A stretch of 64,000 bases of DNA from Mastigias papua (lineage: Eukaryota > Cnidaria > Scyphozoa > Rhizostomeae > Mastigiidae), in assembly GCA_964019165.1 (NCBI GenBank), contig OZ025279.1, positions 9,388,617 to 9,452,616 on the forward strand. Direction: 5' to 3'. Shown here piece by piece: positions 1 through 34,300 of this stretch; the first letter of the stretch is position 1; the number at the start of each line of letters is the position of its first letter. A model generated the notes under the pieces. The model was not told the origin of the DNA and made no database searches. It worked only from the letters and a program-made list of their open reading frames with translations. Position numbers and translations under genes: made by a program.

Positions 1-100
1 TTTCTGCAGCTACTTGTAGGTGAGAGCTTCCCCATCAATCATGTTTGAAATGCACCCAGTTTTTGTTGTTATTATCACTGAATTTTTGTATTTCAATTAG

Positions 101-522
101 GAAAGTTCCTAGCAAGCGGAGAACCTATCAAAGAATTTCTAAAGAAAGAAGAGAACTACCCTGTGTCTCTTAAATTTGGAAAATCAAAGCTTACAACAAA
201 TGAAAGGATCATGTTGGCCAGTATGTTTCATTCTATGTTTGCAATTGCATGTAAGTTATCCCCAGTGGAAAACTCATCAGGAATTGAAACCATTGAAGCG
301 GAATCCTTCAAGTTGTTTTGCTACCAGACGCCGACTGGGATAAAATTTCTTGTCCTCACTGAACCGAGTCAGCAAAACATGGATGCACTTTTGAGAAAAA
401 TATACAAACTATATGCAGATTTTGCAATGAAGAACCCGTTTTACTCCCTTGAAATGCCAATTAGGTGCGAGTTATTTGATGTCGGTATACAGAGCTTGCT
501 TGAAGAAGCTGGACGGTCATAA
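101..522 (+). CDS. TRAPPC4: TRAPPC4, last coding exon (5' part outside window)
   Basis: C-terminal part of trafficking protein particle complex subunit 4 (yeast Trs23), a core longin-like subunit of the TRAPP complexes. These are Rab1/Rab11 exchange factors acting in ER-Golgi and Golgi traffic. The exon follows a TTTCAATTAG acceptor ending at 100 and is open to a stop at 520-522. The reading frame starts at 103 with [12 protein letters not shown]. Family-diagnostic blocks are seen: [41 protein letters not shown] and [16 protein letters not shown]. These match vertebrate TRAPPC4 almost position for position, including the end of the protein. The upstream longin/PDZ-like half must lie on exons before base 1. 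No clear AATAAA was seen close downstream. Confidence 0.95.
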
Positions 523-1296
523 TTAACTGTTGTCTCATATTTGATATTAAGTTTACGTACGATTTAATTATTTTCAAGGTTATATATTCATATATATCTA
601 CTGTACATAAGATTTCTCATTGAAGAGAGGAAACGTAATTTGTACTAGTATTACCTTCGAACTAATGATGCATTGAACGTTTAATTAGACGTTTGATGTG
701 ACGTTGATTTTCGCTCCAGAATTTAAGTGTCTTGAAAGAAAACGTGTGAAAATTGGGAAAAACGAGGTTTGACAATCTTTTTAGTAAAATTTTTACGTAT
801 GACGATTGTTTAGTTCATGTTTAGATCCTTTGGTAAAAGAAATATAGAAGAGAATATCCAAATGTTTCACTTTGCCTTCATTGTAGCCTTACTTTATAAA
901 TGTCTAAATGTGATGATTTTTGTTCTATTAGTTCAGCGGCTTTGGTAGGGACTTGGGCTAGATTGTTGGCATATTGTTCTTGATAAGGACTTAATGTGAA
1001 TCTGTTATTGTGAATCTTTTCGGTCATTATTGGTTCCCATATTCATGTACATGGGTTAAAGATTAATTTGGTCGTTCCGTATTTCATGGCTAATGGACAG
1101 GGCGTGACATTTTTTCACGGGACATCCCTTAGAACTTGCATATTCGGTTACATGCTGCATCTAAAAGGAATTCAAATGTTTTTTCTTTTCTTGTTATTGT
1201 CTCGTTTACATGTTTCCTCTTATGGAATACCATCATTCTGTTTTATCAGCTTTTTGGTATCGTCCTATATATTCTGTGCGCTTCTTATTTTTAGTA

Positions 1297-1830
1297 TCAC
1301 CAGGAGATCCTCTTGTAATTCTTATTGCCCAGCTGTATATTTACTGTAATACCTAAATATTGTTTGCACTCCGCCTTCCTTAAAGCTGCAATCTCCTCAA
1401 CTGTTCCGCAAAGCTTGCCACACTTAGTACTTTTACGGCTCCCTCTGTACGGGTATTTCATCGATCGCTCATTCGTTTGGCGAAAAAGCTCTTCATATCG
1501 GCTTATCCGCAAAGGGTATTGGCGAAGTTTCTTATTGTCCTTTTTGATAATCGTATATTTCCTTTAAGTCTTCTTTACTCCTTCTCTCTTCAATTGATCC
1601 CAAATGCTATGGAGTTTAGCTGAGTTGCAGACATCTTTTCTGCACCTTTCCATGTTTTGCTATATGCTTTTTAACCATTGCTATGGCCTCCAAATAACAC
1701 TTACATTTTCTCTATCAGATCTGGTCAGTGCTCTGTATAATGTGTTTGTTTTCCTTTGAACATTTTTCATGAAACATCTCTTGACTACACTTATTTTCTT
1801 CATAGCTTTTGAACATATGTTGTAGATATA
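1297..1830 (-). pseudogene. Decayed minus-strand coding-like region, unidentified
   Basis: On the minus strand an open stretch of about 90 codons (about 1566 to 1297) has a charged, heptad-like make-up, with motifs such as RISRYEELFRQTNER and KCGKLCGTVEEIAALRK. Going upstream the same frame continues past one TAA into LHSIWDQLKREGVKKT (about 1590-1660). A further piece, NTLYRALTRSDREN, sits next to a good GTAAGT donor near 1709. The pieces read like protein but are broken by stops and frame changes. This may be an old transposon ORF, a pseudogene, or exons of a gene I could not assemble. The family is not recognised. Confidence 0.3.
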
Positions 1831-2712
1831 TGTGGTTATAGTTAAAAGATTTGAGATCCTTAGCCCGGGACCTATTTGGCTATACTTTCTTTCATAGGAT
1901 ATGAATTGTTGATCATTTATACCTCCCAGAGGAACGTAACCAAGAAGGTCTGACAGTAACAGTTATTGACTCTTGTAACTACAATCACACGTATTGACTA
2001 CACATATATTTAAAAGCTATGAAAAAACTTGGTACGATCAATAGCTATGAGAAAAATGGACATATCTAAAGATAGGATCTTTCTTGTTAACATCTCGTGT
2101 CAAAATGATATAGAGCTACACATTTCACTATGTTCTGAATTCGAACTGAGAAATTTGCCCTTGCTATCTATGTGAAACAGTATGACCCTGTAAATAGTAA
2201 GTGAAGCATGTATGTGTTGCCTAATATGTGATTACATATATGAAGGATGGGCGATTATGTTTAGTGTATGAAATGTAGTTCATTTTAATGAGAATCTGTG
2301 TTGAAATAAGAAATCTCCTTCCTTTTGCATTGATCTTGAGCTCATGTTTGAAATAAATATTGCTTCTATATTAGGTTTTGTATTTTTACCACATTGTTTT
2401 GGTCTGTTCATGTTTTGTTTTGTGAATACGGCATAGGAAACTGGATCGCATTGCCGCGACGTTATGCCATCAATTCACCATGTTTAATGCTTCAGTTTGT
2501 CTTCTATTTGTTGTTTGTAGAACTAGTAATTCTCATCCATTTGAAATCCAATCCTACATTCTTACACTCCTACCCCTTCTTGCTTTCCCACACTCCTGCA
2601 CCTCCCTACTCCTACACTCTTGCTCTCCCGGACACCTCCCTGACAATATTTGCTCATTGTGGTTGCATCCTTATCTTTCTTGAGTTCTCCTTAACATATT
2701 TAAAAATTACAG

Positions 2713-2830
<118 letters not shown>

Positions 2831-4870
2831 CAATATAGTATAGTATAGTATAATATAATATCATATAATATCTAATTTCTATTTTTTGATTCTCTTGTAC
2901 TTTAAAAAGTCTAGTGCTAATCCCGAATTCAGATGGGAAATTAGTATAGTTGCTTTCTGTCTCTTTTTTGTTTAGTATAACAAGCAAAGGAATTGGACTG
3001 TTTTTATTTCATTCTTCCATGTTTTTATACACGATCGATTTGATCCATGAAAGATTCTTCAATATTTTCTTTCAATGTTTTTCTGGTCTTCTGGTTACCA
3101 TGGTTATATACGCAAGATTGACATCTAGAAAAGAACAGCTCCTCTTAGGAATCATGCTTGTTTTGTTTTCATCTAACAGACCATCAACAATGCGATCAGT
3201 GTTTGTTCCAATACAATCCCTAAGCCAATTCTTCGATACAATAGCAGAACATTCTTCCGCCGATTTGTTTGAAATCAAAAACTTAATGCTGTATAAAATC
3301 AGTATGAAGCGTCAAAGTTATAATCTAGTTTATGGAATTTGAGTTTTATGTGTTTGAATCAGGTTTGTGAGTTTAGTTAATCCTTGACGTGGGTAAGCAA
3401 AGCTTTCTTTGCATTTTCATTTGAATCCGTTGATCTCGTTCTCCCGGAGTGGTGAATTCAATTGGAGCACTTATTAGGAGAAATCGACAGGGTGTCGTTT
3501 GACATCACCTTTAATGTCAGCAAAGTGTCATTGTTTCTTATATACGATTTGATAGGAAAATAGCTTATAGTTTAACATCAAACATACAATTAGCTTGTCC
3601 TTCTAAGCAGAAACTTTGAAGAAAAAATCTTCAAAGTATAAGTGGGAGAGTATTCTCTTCTGATGTAATTTCCAACATACGCTAACAGGCTAAGGTCGTT
3701 TTATTGAATTTTGAATATCTGATGAGGTAAAAAACTAAAGCAAAGAGGTTGAATGTACCCTTATTACCATAAGTCTCCCGATTATTTTCTAGGGGAGGTA
3801 TTTGACGTGTACAGATAGGCGCTGATGTGAGGGGTCATATACTAGAGGGGGACTTTAAAGTTATCTAAGATATGTAATATAAGCGACTCTTTTCAAAATT
3901 TCTTTTTGTCATAGAGTAAAAAAACTCATCTAAACATAAAGATTTGCCTATAGCATTGTCTTAATCTCCTTCTCTGATGGTGTCTTATTCAATGGGGATG
4001 GGAATTATTAACAATTTGCATTTTTAGCATGGGGGCTAAATGGAGGATTTGCGGTATTTGGCTTTCAATTGCCTCTTCTTTGAATATGAAGCTGCTCTGT
4101 TGATACTCACATATAGGAAAAGCACATATGTGAGGTGGAAGCAAAGGGAGCAAGAATATGAAGTGTCCAGTGCTTAATTTTCACTCCCAACAAACTTTTC
4201 ACTCCCAGGAGTCTTTGAAGCAGTTTTCTATGATAGGCAATGGAGATTATGCACCACTATCACTACCAGAAGTTTTCTGAATAAAGATTCGTCACTTCAT
4301 TAAGTCTACCTATGAAATTGCACTTTATATACTGAGATATACTTTATTATCCACATTTCCTCCAGAATTTCTAAGAGAGTATTACGTAAACAGGGATGAA
4401 TACCATGAAATATGTACAATGAAAGATAACAGTTATCAGCTGTGTTTGCTAAGTAATCCAACAGAATAAAGGAAGTTCCATTTTCCAGCCAATCTCTTGT
4501 TTGTTTTATAATGTATCATTGGTCAAATTCTTTGCTTTGAAATCATTCGGATGAGTATTACGCTATAAAACATCTGCCTACTCTTTAAATCAGCTGTAAG
4601 TTGTCTTTTGGCTTCTGTTGTAGGTTGCGTGTTTAGTGACAGGCCTTCTTTCGCATCTGAAACGCTCTCGCATCTTAGAATGCAGTATTCCTATCTTTTT
4701 GAATATCTCAACACAAGCCCCCGGCGTACAATGTTTTCATGATTGAACAAATGAACATACTTTCAGCAGGGATTTCGTTGTGTTCTTTGTTCTCAATACG
4801 ATATCTGTATTCAAGGGTTTCTTAAAGAGACATTACTACAAGATGATGGTAATCCACAAGTCTTGATGTC

Positions 4871-14668
<9,798 letters not shown>

Positions 14669-17600
14669 AGCAAGGGAAATGAAAGTTGACTTCGTCTGGA
14701 AGGTACCAGCTTCAATATTCATATTCAAGATGCAAATCCGAGCAAACAGTGCTAGAGCATACCAGACTGTAATTGATTACGATTAGAGACCTTGCGTAAT
14801 ATGAAGGCATTCAATATATGGATTCTTATTGCAAGTGAATCGTCCGTTCTCAAGTCACCTGGGCGGAAACTGAAGCAATGTTGTTGGTGTACATAAGGCG
14901 TGGCTTCTAGACGAAGGCATTATGTGCATAGGACTGCTTCTTCTTATGGATTTTCTCTATTAGATTCTGTATATAACCCCCCCTTTTTATATAGAAAATT
15001 TTTTCAAATTTTATACAAAATCATGTTGCTATTTTTTGTACGTCAGGAGGATGTGTTAATTAGATCCTGTTTATTGTTCATTTAGTAGCTATTTTATAAA
15101 ATAATCCAAAACACAAGAAATTTCATTTTTAATGAATTCTTCACACAAGCCCTAAAGGATACCAAATCGCACGAACAAAAGATACGTCATTTTCCAGCAG
15201 GTACTGTATCCAAGAACTACCACTACCTACAACAGTAGATATATGGATGTGTCACATAATACTCGGCTCGTTTAGATGTATAGCGTCTTTTACATGAATA
15301 GATTTGCCCTTATAAGTACTTCTTAGGGAATCACATTCAAGTATGAAATATTTCAAATATTTTTTAAGATAACGACCCTAGTTGAATTTGGTGACTATTT
15401 CCAAGCATGAAACCCTTGCATATGAATACTTTTTTAATTTAACATACTCGACCACCTTTCATTATCAAAGGCACTTTGCGTCACTAGTTGGTTTTAGATT
15501 GTGCATCATTTCAAGGATGTTTTAGTTATTACCAGGTACCTGCATAATATGGGCGAGTGGCCAAGTGGTTAGAGCGCTTGACTGCTGTGCGAAACATCGA
15601 TGGTTCGAGCCGAACCCTCGGATCATAGTTGGGATGCTCGCTCACTGTTCACCCAGCAGCAAATGGGTACCTGGTGGCAACACTAGGGAAGTTAAAGGCG
15701 GCGAGGAAAGGAACTGGCCACCCTACCTCACTATGCCGACGGCTCAGGATAAGTGTCCTCTCTAACGGGCACTCCCCCAACTTACGGAATCGTACATGGG
15801 ACTCACCTTTACCTTTTACCTGCATAGTGTACTTATCAATAGGCATGAAATGTGACCTCCACGTACTTATAAACTCATATTCATAGCATGTCTCGGGTTG
15901 TACGACGATAGGCACGAAGATGGATACTTTGGGCAAAATTCCATGTCTAGTGGAGTCTTATGGTGGCTATAATCCTGCTCATTGTGACAATTTTATCTGG
16001 CATAATCTTGCGTCTATTAGTTATGACATATTCAGTTACTCTAAATCTCTTTTGTGGCAATTCTTTGATATTGATGTTGATTGATAGACTTCACTTTCAG
16101 TAATTTCATCAGTCAATCCATATAAGCCTTGCAGAATGATTTTTATTGGCAAGGAAATGTCCATGGCTACATAATATGTTGGAGACTTTATAATAATACC
16201 AAGAAAGTCTACTTCGTTCCTTAGCTTATAGGAAGGTGAGTTTGTGATGCTTTCTATAAGCTGCTTACTTGTTCAGTGACATCCATCGTTGATCCATGTT
16301 GTTGCGTATCATTATTTAACGTGCAGAGAACACGGAGGAAGAGAGAGGAGACGATGTTGTTGACGGTACTCTGACTCTACTCTGACTGACTTTACATTAC
16401 AGATAACATGGATATATACAGAAACATTGAACAACCGAAAAAACACGAGTTACGTACAGGAGGGGTCAGGTGCTTGTTAGTTTATTGTTGAATGGAATCG
16501 TGTGGCGGTGATTGGGTAGAAAACAAAAGAATAGGAAGTGTGTGATGACAGGAGTGACTTAGGGTCATGTCCCAGGTGTGTGATGTTGTGAATGCGAATG
16601 AATGAAAAGAAGAAATCGGCAGTGACTGAGGAATGGCCTAAGTTACAATGCTTACGTGTCACTACAGGCTTTACCATAAATCTATTGCTGAACTAGTATA
16701 ATTTGACCTCTTCAAGTTTTGTTTGCCATAGGCTGCTCTTTGTTCATCTATAGGAACTTTCATCAGATTCCCTTAATCAAAACTTGGACGACAGCAGTGC
16801 ATGTCGCCGTGTCCCACTCTGGGTACCAATGCTTATCTGAGAGTAAGAAGGCTTTACAGAAGTAAGTTGTGAACGTAGTTGACAAGATGGACGTTCTACA
16901 TCCATCATGTCCCTCGTTCAACTCAAGTGAATTTCCTCTTTAGTCAATGACCGTAACAACGTAGCCACTGACTTTACAACAAGAAAATTCTAAAGCTCAT
17001 GTAATTTTATATGGCTGTACTTTTAGTGCGTTTGTTGTTGCTGCACGAAATAGTAAAGCTTAGCTCCAGCACAGAAGCTAAAGGTAACAGAAACTGTAAT
17101 TCAATAGACATCCCGGCCTAATATTGTTATACAATTATTGTAAAGAGCTTGACTATTCTTATCAAAACGTCGCATCTTATTGACATTTATTTTAATGATT
17201 TAACAATAAGCTAATAAGCCTTGCCGAATTTCTATGCTAAAGTCAGTTTCTACATAACTTATTGGCATTGCAGAAACTCATCATGCCTTAATTAAGTGCA
17301 CATTATTGCATTCATGGATTTAACTAGTAGTGGGGGTTGGAGATTATCTAACTTTTTGCTACAATAATTTACCATTGCATACCTTATTTTATTCGATTAT
17401 AGAAAATAAATGTCATTGTTTCACTGCCCCTTCCCACCTTGGAAATTTCCTATGCACAACTGAGCTCACACCCCCCATTCTTCCTGTTAAATATGATGGA
17501 ATGAGATCCCGAGGAAAGTTTTTTTACAAAATTGTAAACTTTTATCTATCAACATTCGTTAAGGAATGATTTCTGTATACCATTTGCGCACAAAAACATG

Positions 17601-18637
17601 CCATACTGGATTCCGCTGTGCCATTAGACTATTTCTGTCTATCTACAATATCTTTGAAGTAACTAATACGGTGGGGTGGTAGTGTGGGTAAAATAGAGCC
17701 TCTGTCACAGTACTGACATACAGTGGCAAATTGGTCTATCAGTGGCCCAAGAACCTTCCGTATTTGAAGGGATATCTTAATGATAGTACTGTAGCTATTG
17801 CTTAAGAAGTTTAACTTCTTATGCATTAATCACAATGGTCTCAAGGCTCAGCCGACAATTATGTTATATTATTGGGTTAATTTATGCCGACAATGAATTA
17901 ACACTTATGTAAAAGCGATAATGTTAAGTTCCTTGACTGTTGTGCATCAATCCAGTCTTCCAAAATCAACATTTAACAAATACACACGTATTAACTTAGA
18001 GCACTTAAAGCAGAGCAGTTTCCAGCCACAAACTGCATAGTTTTGTCCTGCTATTGTCTGTGGTGCTATAGTCGACTCTCTTACTACTACAGATCTTTGT
18101 TATTATTTTTAACAATATTTTACATGTCTTTTTTTTAACTTAGTTTGAAAATTGTGCACCGTCATTGCATATTTTATTGTAACATGATACAACTCAAAGG
18201 TATATGGAGCTCTATCTATGGGAGGTGATAACAGAACAGGACCGAATTTGCAATTAAATAGGACCAGGTGTACTTGCCAGAGCTGGGGCATTTCATCTTC
18301 ACACTGTAATGTAATGCAAAGTAGAAGTAGACCCCTTGTTTGCTTCGTTGTAATAAATACTGGGCATTGAGTGATTTTACAAACAAAATTTTGGTTTGAT
18401 GTAAATTTACCATACATTCATTCTAAGCACAGAGTTACGAATTAGAGGGATGAGTCTGACAAAGTTAAAGAAAAATCGAATTTTCAATCAAAGTCAAGCC
18501 GTAAGTGATTCACTAACGCCCTGACTTTGACCGAAAGTAGTGAAAAATCAAACTGGCCACCCTTATTTGCAGCCATTGTTTTCAGCGATCACATTTGTAA
18601 ACGAGGCTGCAAGAAGCTGCTGTCCTCGCAGGTTAAA
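14669..18637. other. Intergenic region, receptor to peroxiredoxin
   Basis: Holds the 3' UTR of the receptor and a full-length SINE (15547-15816). The rest is AT-rich DNA with no supported exon on either strand. The last 200 bases before 18638 should include the PRDX3 promoter and 5' UTR; I see no TATA box or other recognisable promoter element there. Confidence 0.45.
15547..15816 (+). mobile_element. tRNA-derived SINE with 10-bp target-site duplication
   Basis: A 270-bp insertion flanked by perfect TACCTGCATA direct repeats (15537-15546 and 15817-15826). The head carries a pol III A box (TGGCCAAGTGGTTAGAGCGC) and a B box (GGTTCGAGCC, about 15602-15611) in tRNA Leu/Ser-like order and spacing. 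A long non-tRNA body follows, with blocks such as GCAAATGGGTACCTGGTGGC and GGGAAGTTAAAGGCGG, and the 3' end is a simple CACCTTTACCTTTT tail. The acceptor-stem ends do not pair, so this is not a working tRNA gene. Confidence 0.88.
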
Positions 18638-30309
<11,672 letters not shown>

Positions 30310-31314
30310 ACTGAATGAACCTTTAGCTGTATGAATAATCTATTAAGTTTGCCTCGCTTAAAGGACAATATTCAAGGACTTTTTTTATACAAATTAACCA
30401 TACAGTATATATATATCATAGTAGAATTGCTGGTGAAAACATCATATCGAATTGGGCGTGATCTTTTTTCTGTGACTGGGCATTCTCATTACCGAAGCAG
30501 GAGAGATTCCATGAACTGGACGGCATGTTATTTTCCGATATTTGCCAACACCCATCGTATTCTATAGAACGTCTTGGATTGGGATTTATCATTTCATAGG
30601 TACATTCGTTTATTTTTTTAATGTTGTGTGGATGAACATGTATGCTTTAGTTGTAACAAACCAGCCAGAATTTTGAAGCCCAAAAACCTTACTATAATTT
30701 GCCTACCTACATATGTGGTAGCAAAACAGATCTGTAGTTTTAATACTGTTAATTGTTTAGTTAGTCAAGAATGCTAAGGAGCCCATGATGATTTAATTCT
30801 TACTCGAGCTCTGACCTATATAATCATAATTATCAGTCGATTTAATTGCACCCAGTGTGCACGAGTTACGGACAACTTTGAAGACAGTGATTGAGAAAGG
30901 ATGAGATAGCATGCTTATATCTAGATGTTGATATGTTGCACTTTTCCTTGAAATACACAACTAGTTCGGTATCTACTGAATTATGAGGCCTCTAAATTTC
31001 GAAAAGTTGCTCGTTCTTTCTATAGAAATACAGGACCAGCCATAAAATTGTACCGTTCATTGTTAAAATTACCCAACACAAACGAGGTTATCACAACTTG
31101 TTTACAGCCTCATGGTCATATGCATTAAAAGAAGATTAGAATGTTAAGAGTATGACCAGGCTTTTGTAACCATGTGTAGCATTTGATCTTTCCACGTGAC
31201 CCCATACCAGCCACGTTATCACAATTAATGCGAGTCGAAGGGTGGGTATTAAGTTCATTTTCAAGGCGTGTGGTTTCCATAACAAACTACGCTTTGATGA
31301 AGTGAATTGTCACG
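30310..31314. other. Intergenic, between two convergent genes
   Basis: Separates the stop of PRDX3 (+) from the stop of the minus-strand gene ending at 31315, so both 3' UTRs fall here. No coding signal or repeat family was recognised. Confidence 0.5.
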
Positions 31315-34300
31315 TCAGTCACGTTCTTGTTCTTCTGCCCCGTGGTTTAGAGAATTTATTGTCTTTTGGATAGCTCCCTCCGCTTCTTGGTATTCTGAGC
31401 AATCCAACTCTTTCCGTAAATCAATAATAACCTCTGATTGATTTGTTGTTCCTTTCGTCATGCCATCTCCATTGGAAGTGCAAGATAACTCTTGCTCTTT
31501 ACCACTTGTCTGTTTATTACTATAAATTCGGGAAAGTGGGGCTTGATATTTTTGACTTTCTATGGACTTGTAGGTTATATTGTCATTTTTTTCCTCATCT
31601 CCACCATTATATTGAATATGGTCTGTTTCGTATCGTGTCCCAATGCCATTGTGATTCATATTTGTGATGTCTTCATTTTCTCGCTCAATTTCATTTTCAA
31701 TGCCTGTCGCACTCTGAAATTTCACAGTCCTGTTTTGTTTTCCCGATACACCAATATTCTTTCGTCTTTCTCCGCCTCTATCACGCTCGTTTGCACAAAG
31801 ATTTTCCACCTCAACATCCGTATCATTTGGTCTTATATCAACAGATAAAAAATCCTTGCCTTTTGGCACTCCTCTTTTACCATTTGTTGTGTTAGTTTTG
31901 CTCACCCACCTTGCACTTTCTCCCGTCCCTTCAATTGTCTTAAATGTGTCGGCTGCTTTTGTAGCATGGAGATTTCCATCTCTGCCAGCTATATGGAAAC
32001 CTCGGATACGCTTCTGCCGTGTTTTAACATACGGCAAATTTTGAATTACCTTCACGTTAACAGGCTCCAGAGCGTATTTATGTGCAGCCCTACATCTGAT
32101 GCCTATTGGCCCCTTACGAATCGTTTCATTTTCCACGATACTCTTGTGTTCTGTTCGTCGTACCTGTTCCTGTGAAGAGAAGAACAATAATTTTGTAAAC
32201 AGTCGGGTAGATTAGGTAAAGCTGCAATCAAGTCTTTTATTTGGAACTTATTGAACATCGGCAAAATTTCGCAGAAAATTTATAGATAGATTAGTATGGT
32301 TGTGTTGCAGGCTGCACAGTTTCGAGTTTCACTTCATGTATATTTGTGAGAGTTCCTGAGCACAAAAAGCAGGGCAAAACAGTAAAGATGGTCTCAGAAC
32401 CAAGTGGCCCTACGCGTCGTTTTTTAAGGAACCATTTAATCAGGAACCTACACGGAGAAGGGCAAAAAATCAACGGAACTTTTACTGCTAGAGACTAGAT
32501 CGCCAAGTAACTTGTCAATGTCAAAAGTTATTATCGTTGCAAAAATCAAGAATAAGGACAATGGCGCCATTCTTTGATGTAAATTTCGCAGGAGTTATGG
32601 ATTACCCAAGTGCAGCTAGGAATTTTTAGGTAAAGAGTCTAATCCCTGAAGGGTACCCTAAAAAATTTCCCAAAGAGGATATCTGCTTGGAATTATATTT
32701 TTCAGATTTAGACAAGAAGTATTCGAGGAAATTTTATGGCTTCGTTGCTTTTAGGAAGCATACATAAACATTTTGACAGTTTTGCAAGATAAATGGTAAC
32801 TCTTATCCTAATGAGGAAAAGGGCAGGAGCCTAGACCCCCAGAATCATCTATAATCGAGCACTTGTTCCTTTACGGTGAAATAGATGCGTTTTAAGTAAT
32901 CTCCTTCTGAAGTGAAAGTGCGAGAAACTCAATGAGGCAAACGGAACTCGAAACTGCAGCCCTGTGATTTTATAACTGGATGTTCTACCACCAGGACATT
33001 TTTTAAAGTATACTAACTATTGGGAAAGGTCTCCAATATGCCCGATGCTTTCCCTACTAGTGGTCGTCAAAATCTATGAATTTCTCCAGTTGTTTGAACC
33101 CACTCAAAAACCTTTTCAAGGATGGGAAAGGTACTCTTCAAGGGTTATTCTAGCATCATGTAAAAGGTTATCGTGATTTTATCACTGTGAACGCGAAATG
33201 TGTGTTGCCTGCTTTATGCCAATCTGTCTGCAGGGTGTGGTCACAAACCTCCCCCTAAAAATGCTGTATCTACCAGTGAGCTACAGGGTGTTCCTTTGAA
33301 GCTTTGTCTGTGCTTTACAACGTGTAGAAAAATTACGATCCTGGAAGCTTTTCGGTTGCCAGTCTGTTGCCACTCTGTACAGTACTGCACACTGGAATCT
33401 TAACTTTAATCTTCCAGACTTTATGAATGGGCACTATCTACCCAATGTGTAATTCTTATCAGCATATTGCGAGCATGCAGCACGACGGCATTGAGTGCAC
33501 GTCAATTGCAATTATGAAAAGAGAGCATCTTGTGCAAGCCGCATAACAGTGTTATTATGCATATCAATTCGGTATTGTCTGTAGATCACATTGAAATCAC
33601 GGGCAAACCGCCCACCAGTAATCTTCAATACAAAATCACAGTCAAGGTCATAGAAATTGCTGGTTAAAATTGCCGCCTTGTGACGTAAATCACAATCGAA
33701 ACGAGGCAGAAAAGCAAATCTGAAAACTAAGCAAAGCGGCGCAGGTGTGTAAAGGAAAAAATGTTGCACTATGTGATGACGAGAGAATCGTTTCGTAAAT
33801 CATGCGAAAATATCGTTGGTTTGTAAACATATTCTGGTAGAATGTGTATTTTGAAGATAATCATGTGCAAGAATCAACCATGAGAAGAGCCCTCGGAATT
33901 TGACCCTGACTTAAAAAAATTGAATCGATATTTTATAGTACACGACTTTTTTTATAAGAAACAAACTTCCTCCCTTCAGCCTGAAAGTTTTCTTAGTAGT
34001 TTGTCAAATCCAGCCTTATCCACATTATAAAATTATTTTTTCCTTATAAAAAAAGCGTGCAATAGGAATATAGTCAATATGAGTATTAATGCTCAAAATC
34101 GCTAGACGTTGAGAATGATTTGAGAATATTCTTATGCTCAAAATCAAAAAAGTTTAAGAGTATCGAGGCTCTGCAAAAAATTAGGTATTGCTATAAAAAG
34201 GACACTAGAGTGATAAATACTTTGCGAAAACTCCTCAGTCTGTGCATTAGGGTTAGATAAAGAAACCAATATTTTTCAGCACTGATACTCGGGGTCTTGG

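Noticed and set aside
3072..3278. Minus-strand stretch faintly like a retroelement gag (LRDCIGTNTDRIVDGLL)
   Set aside because: Too short and too weak; no zinc knuckle or polymerase nearby.
15547..15620. Functional tRNA Leu/Ser gene
   Set aside because: A and B boxes are present, but the acceptor and anticodon stems do not pair and the sequence continues as a SINE with a target duplication.
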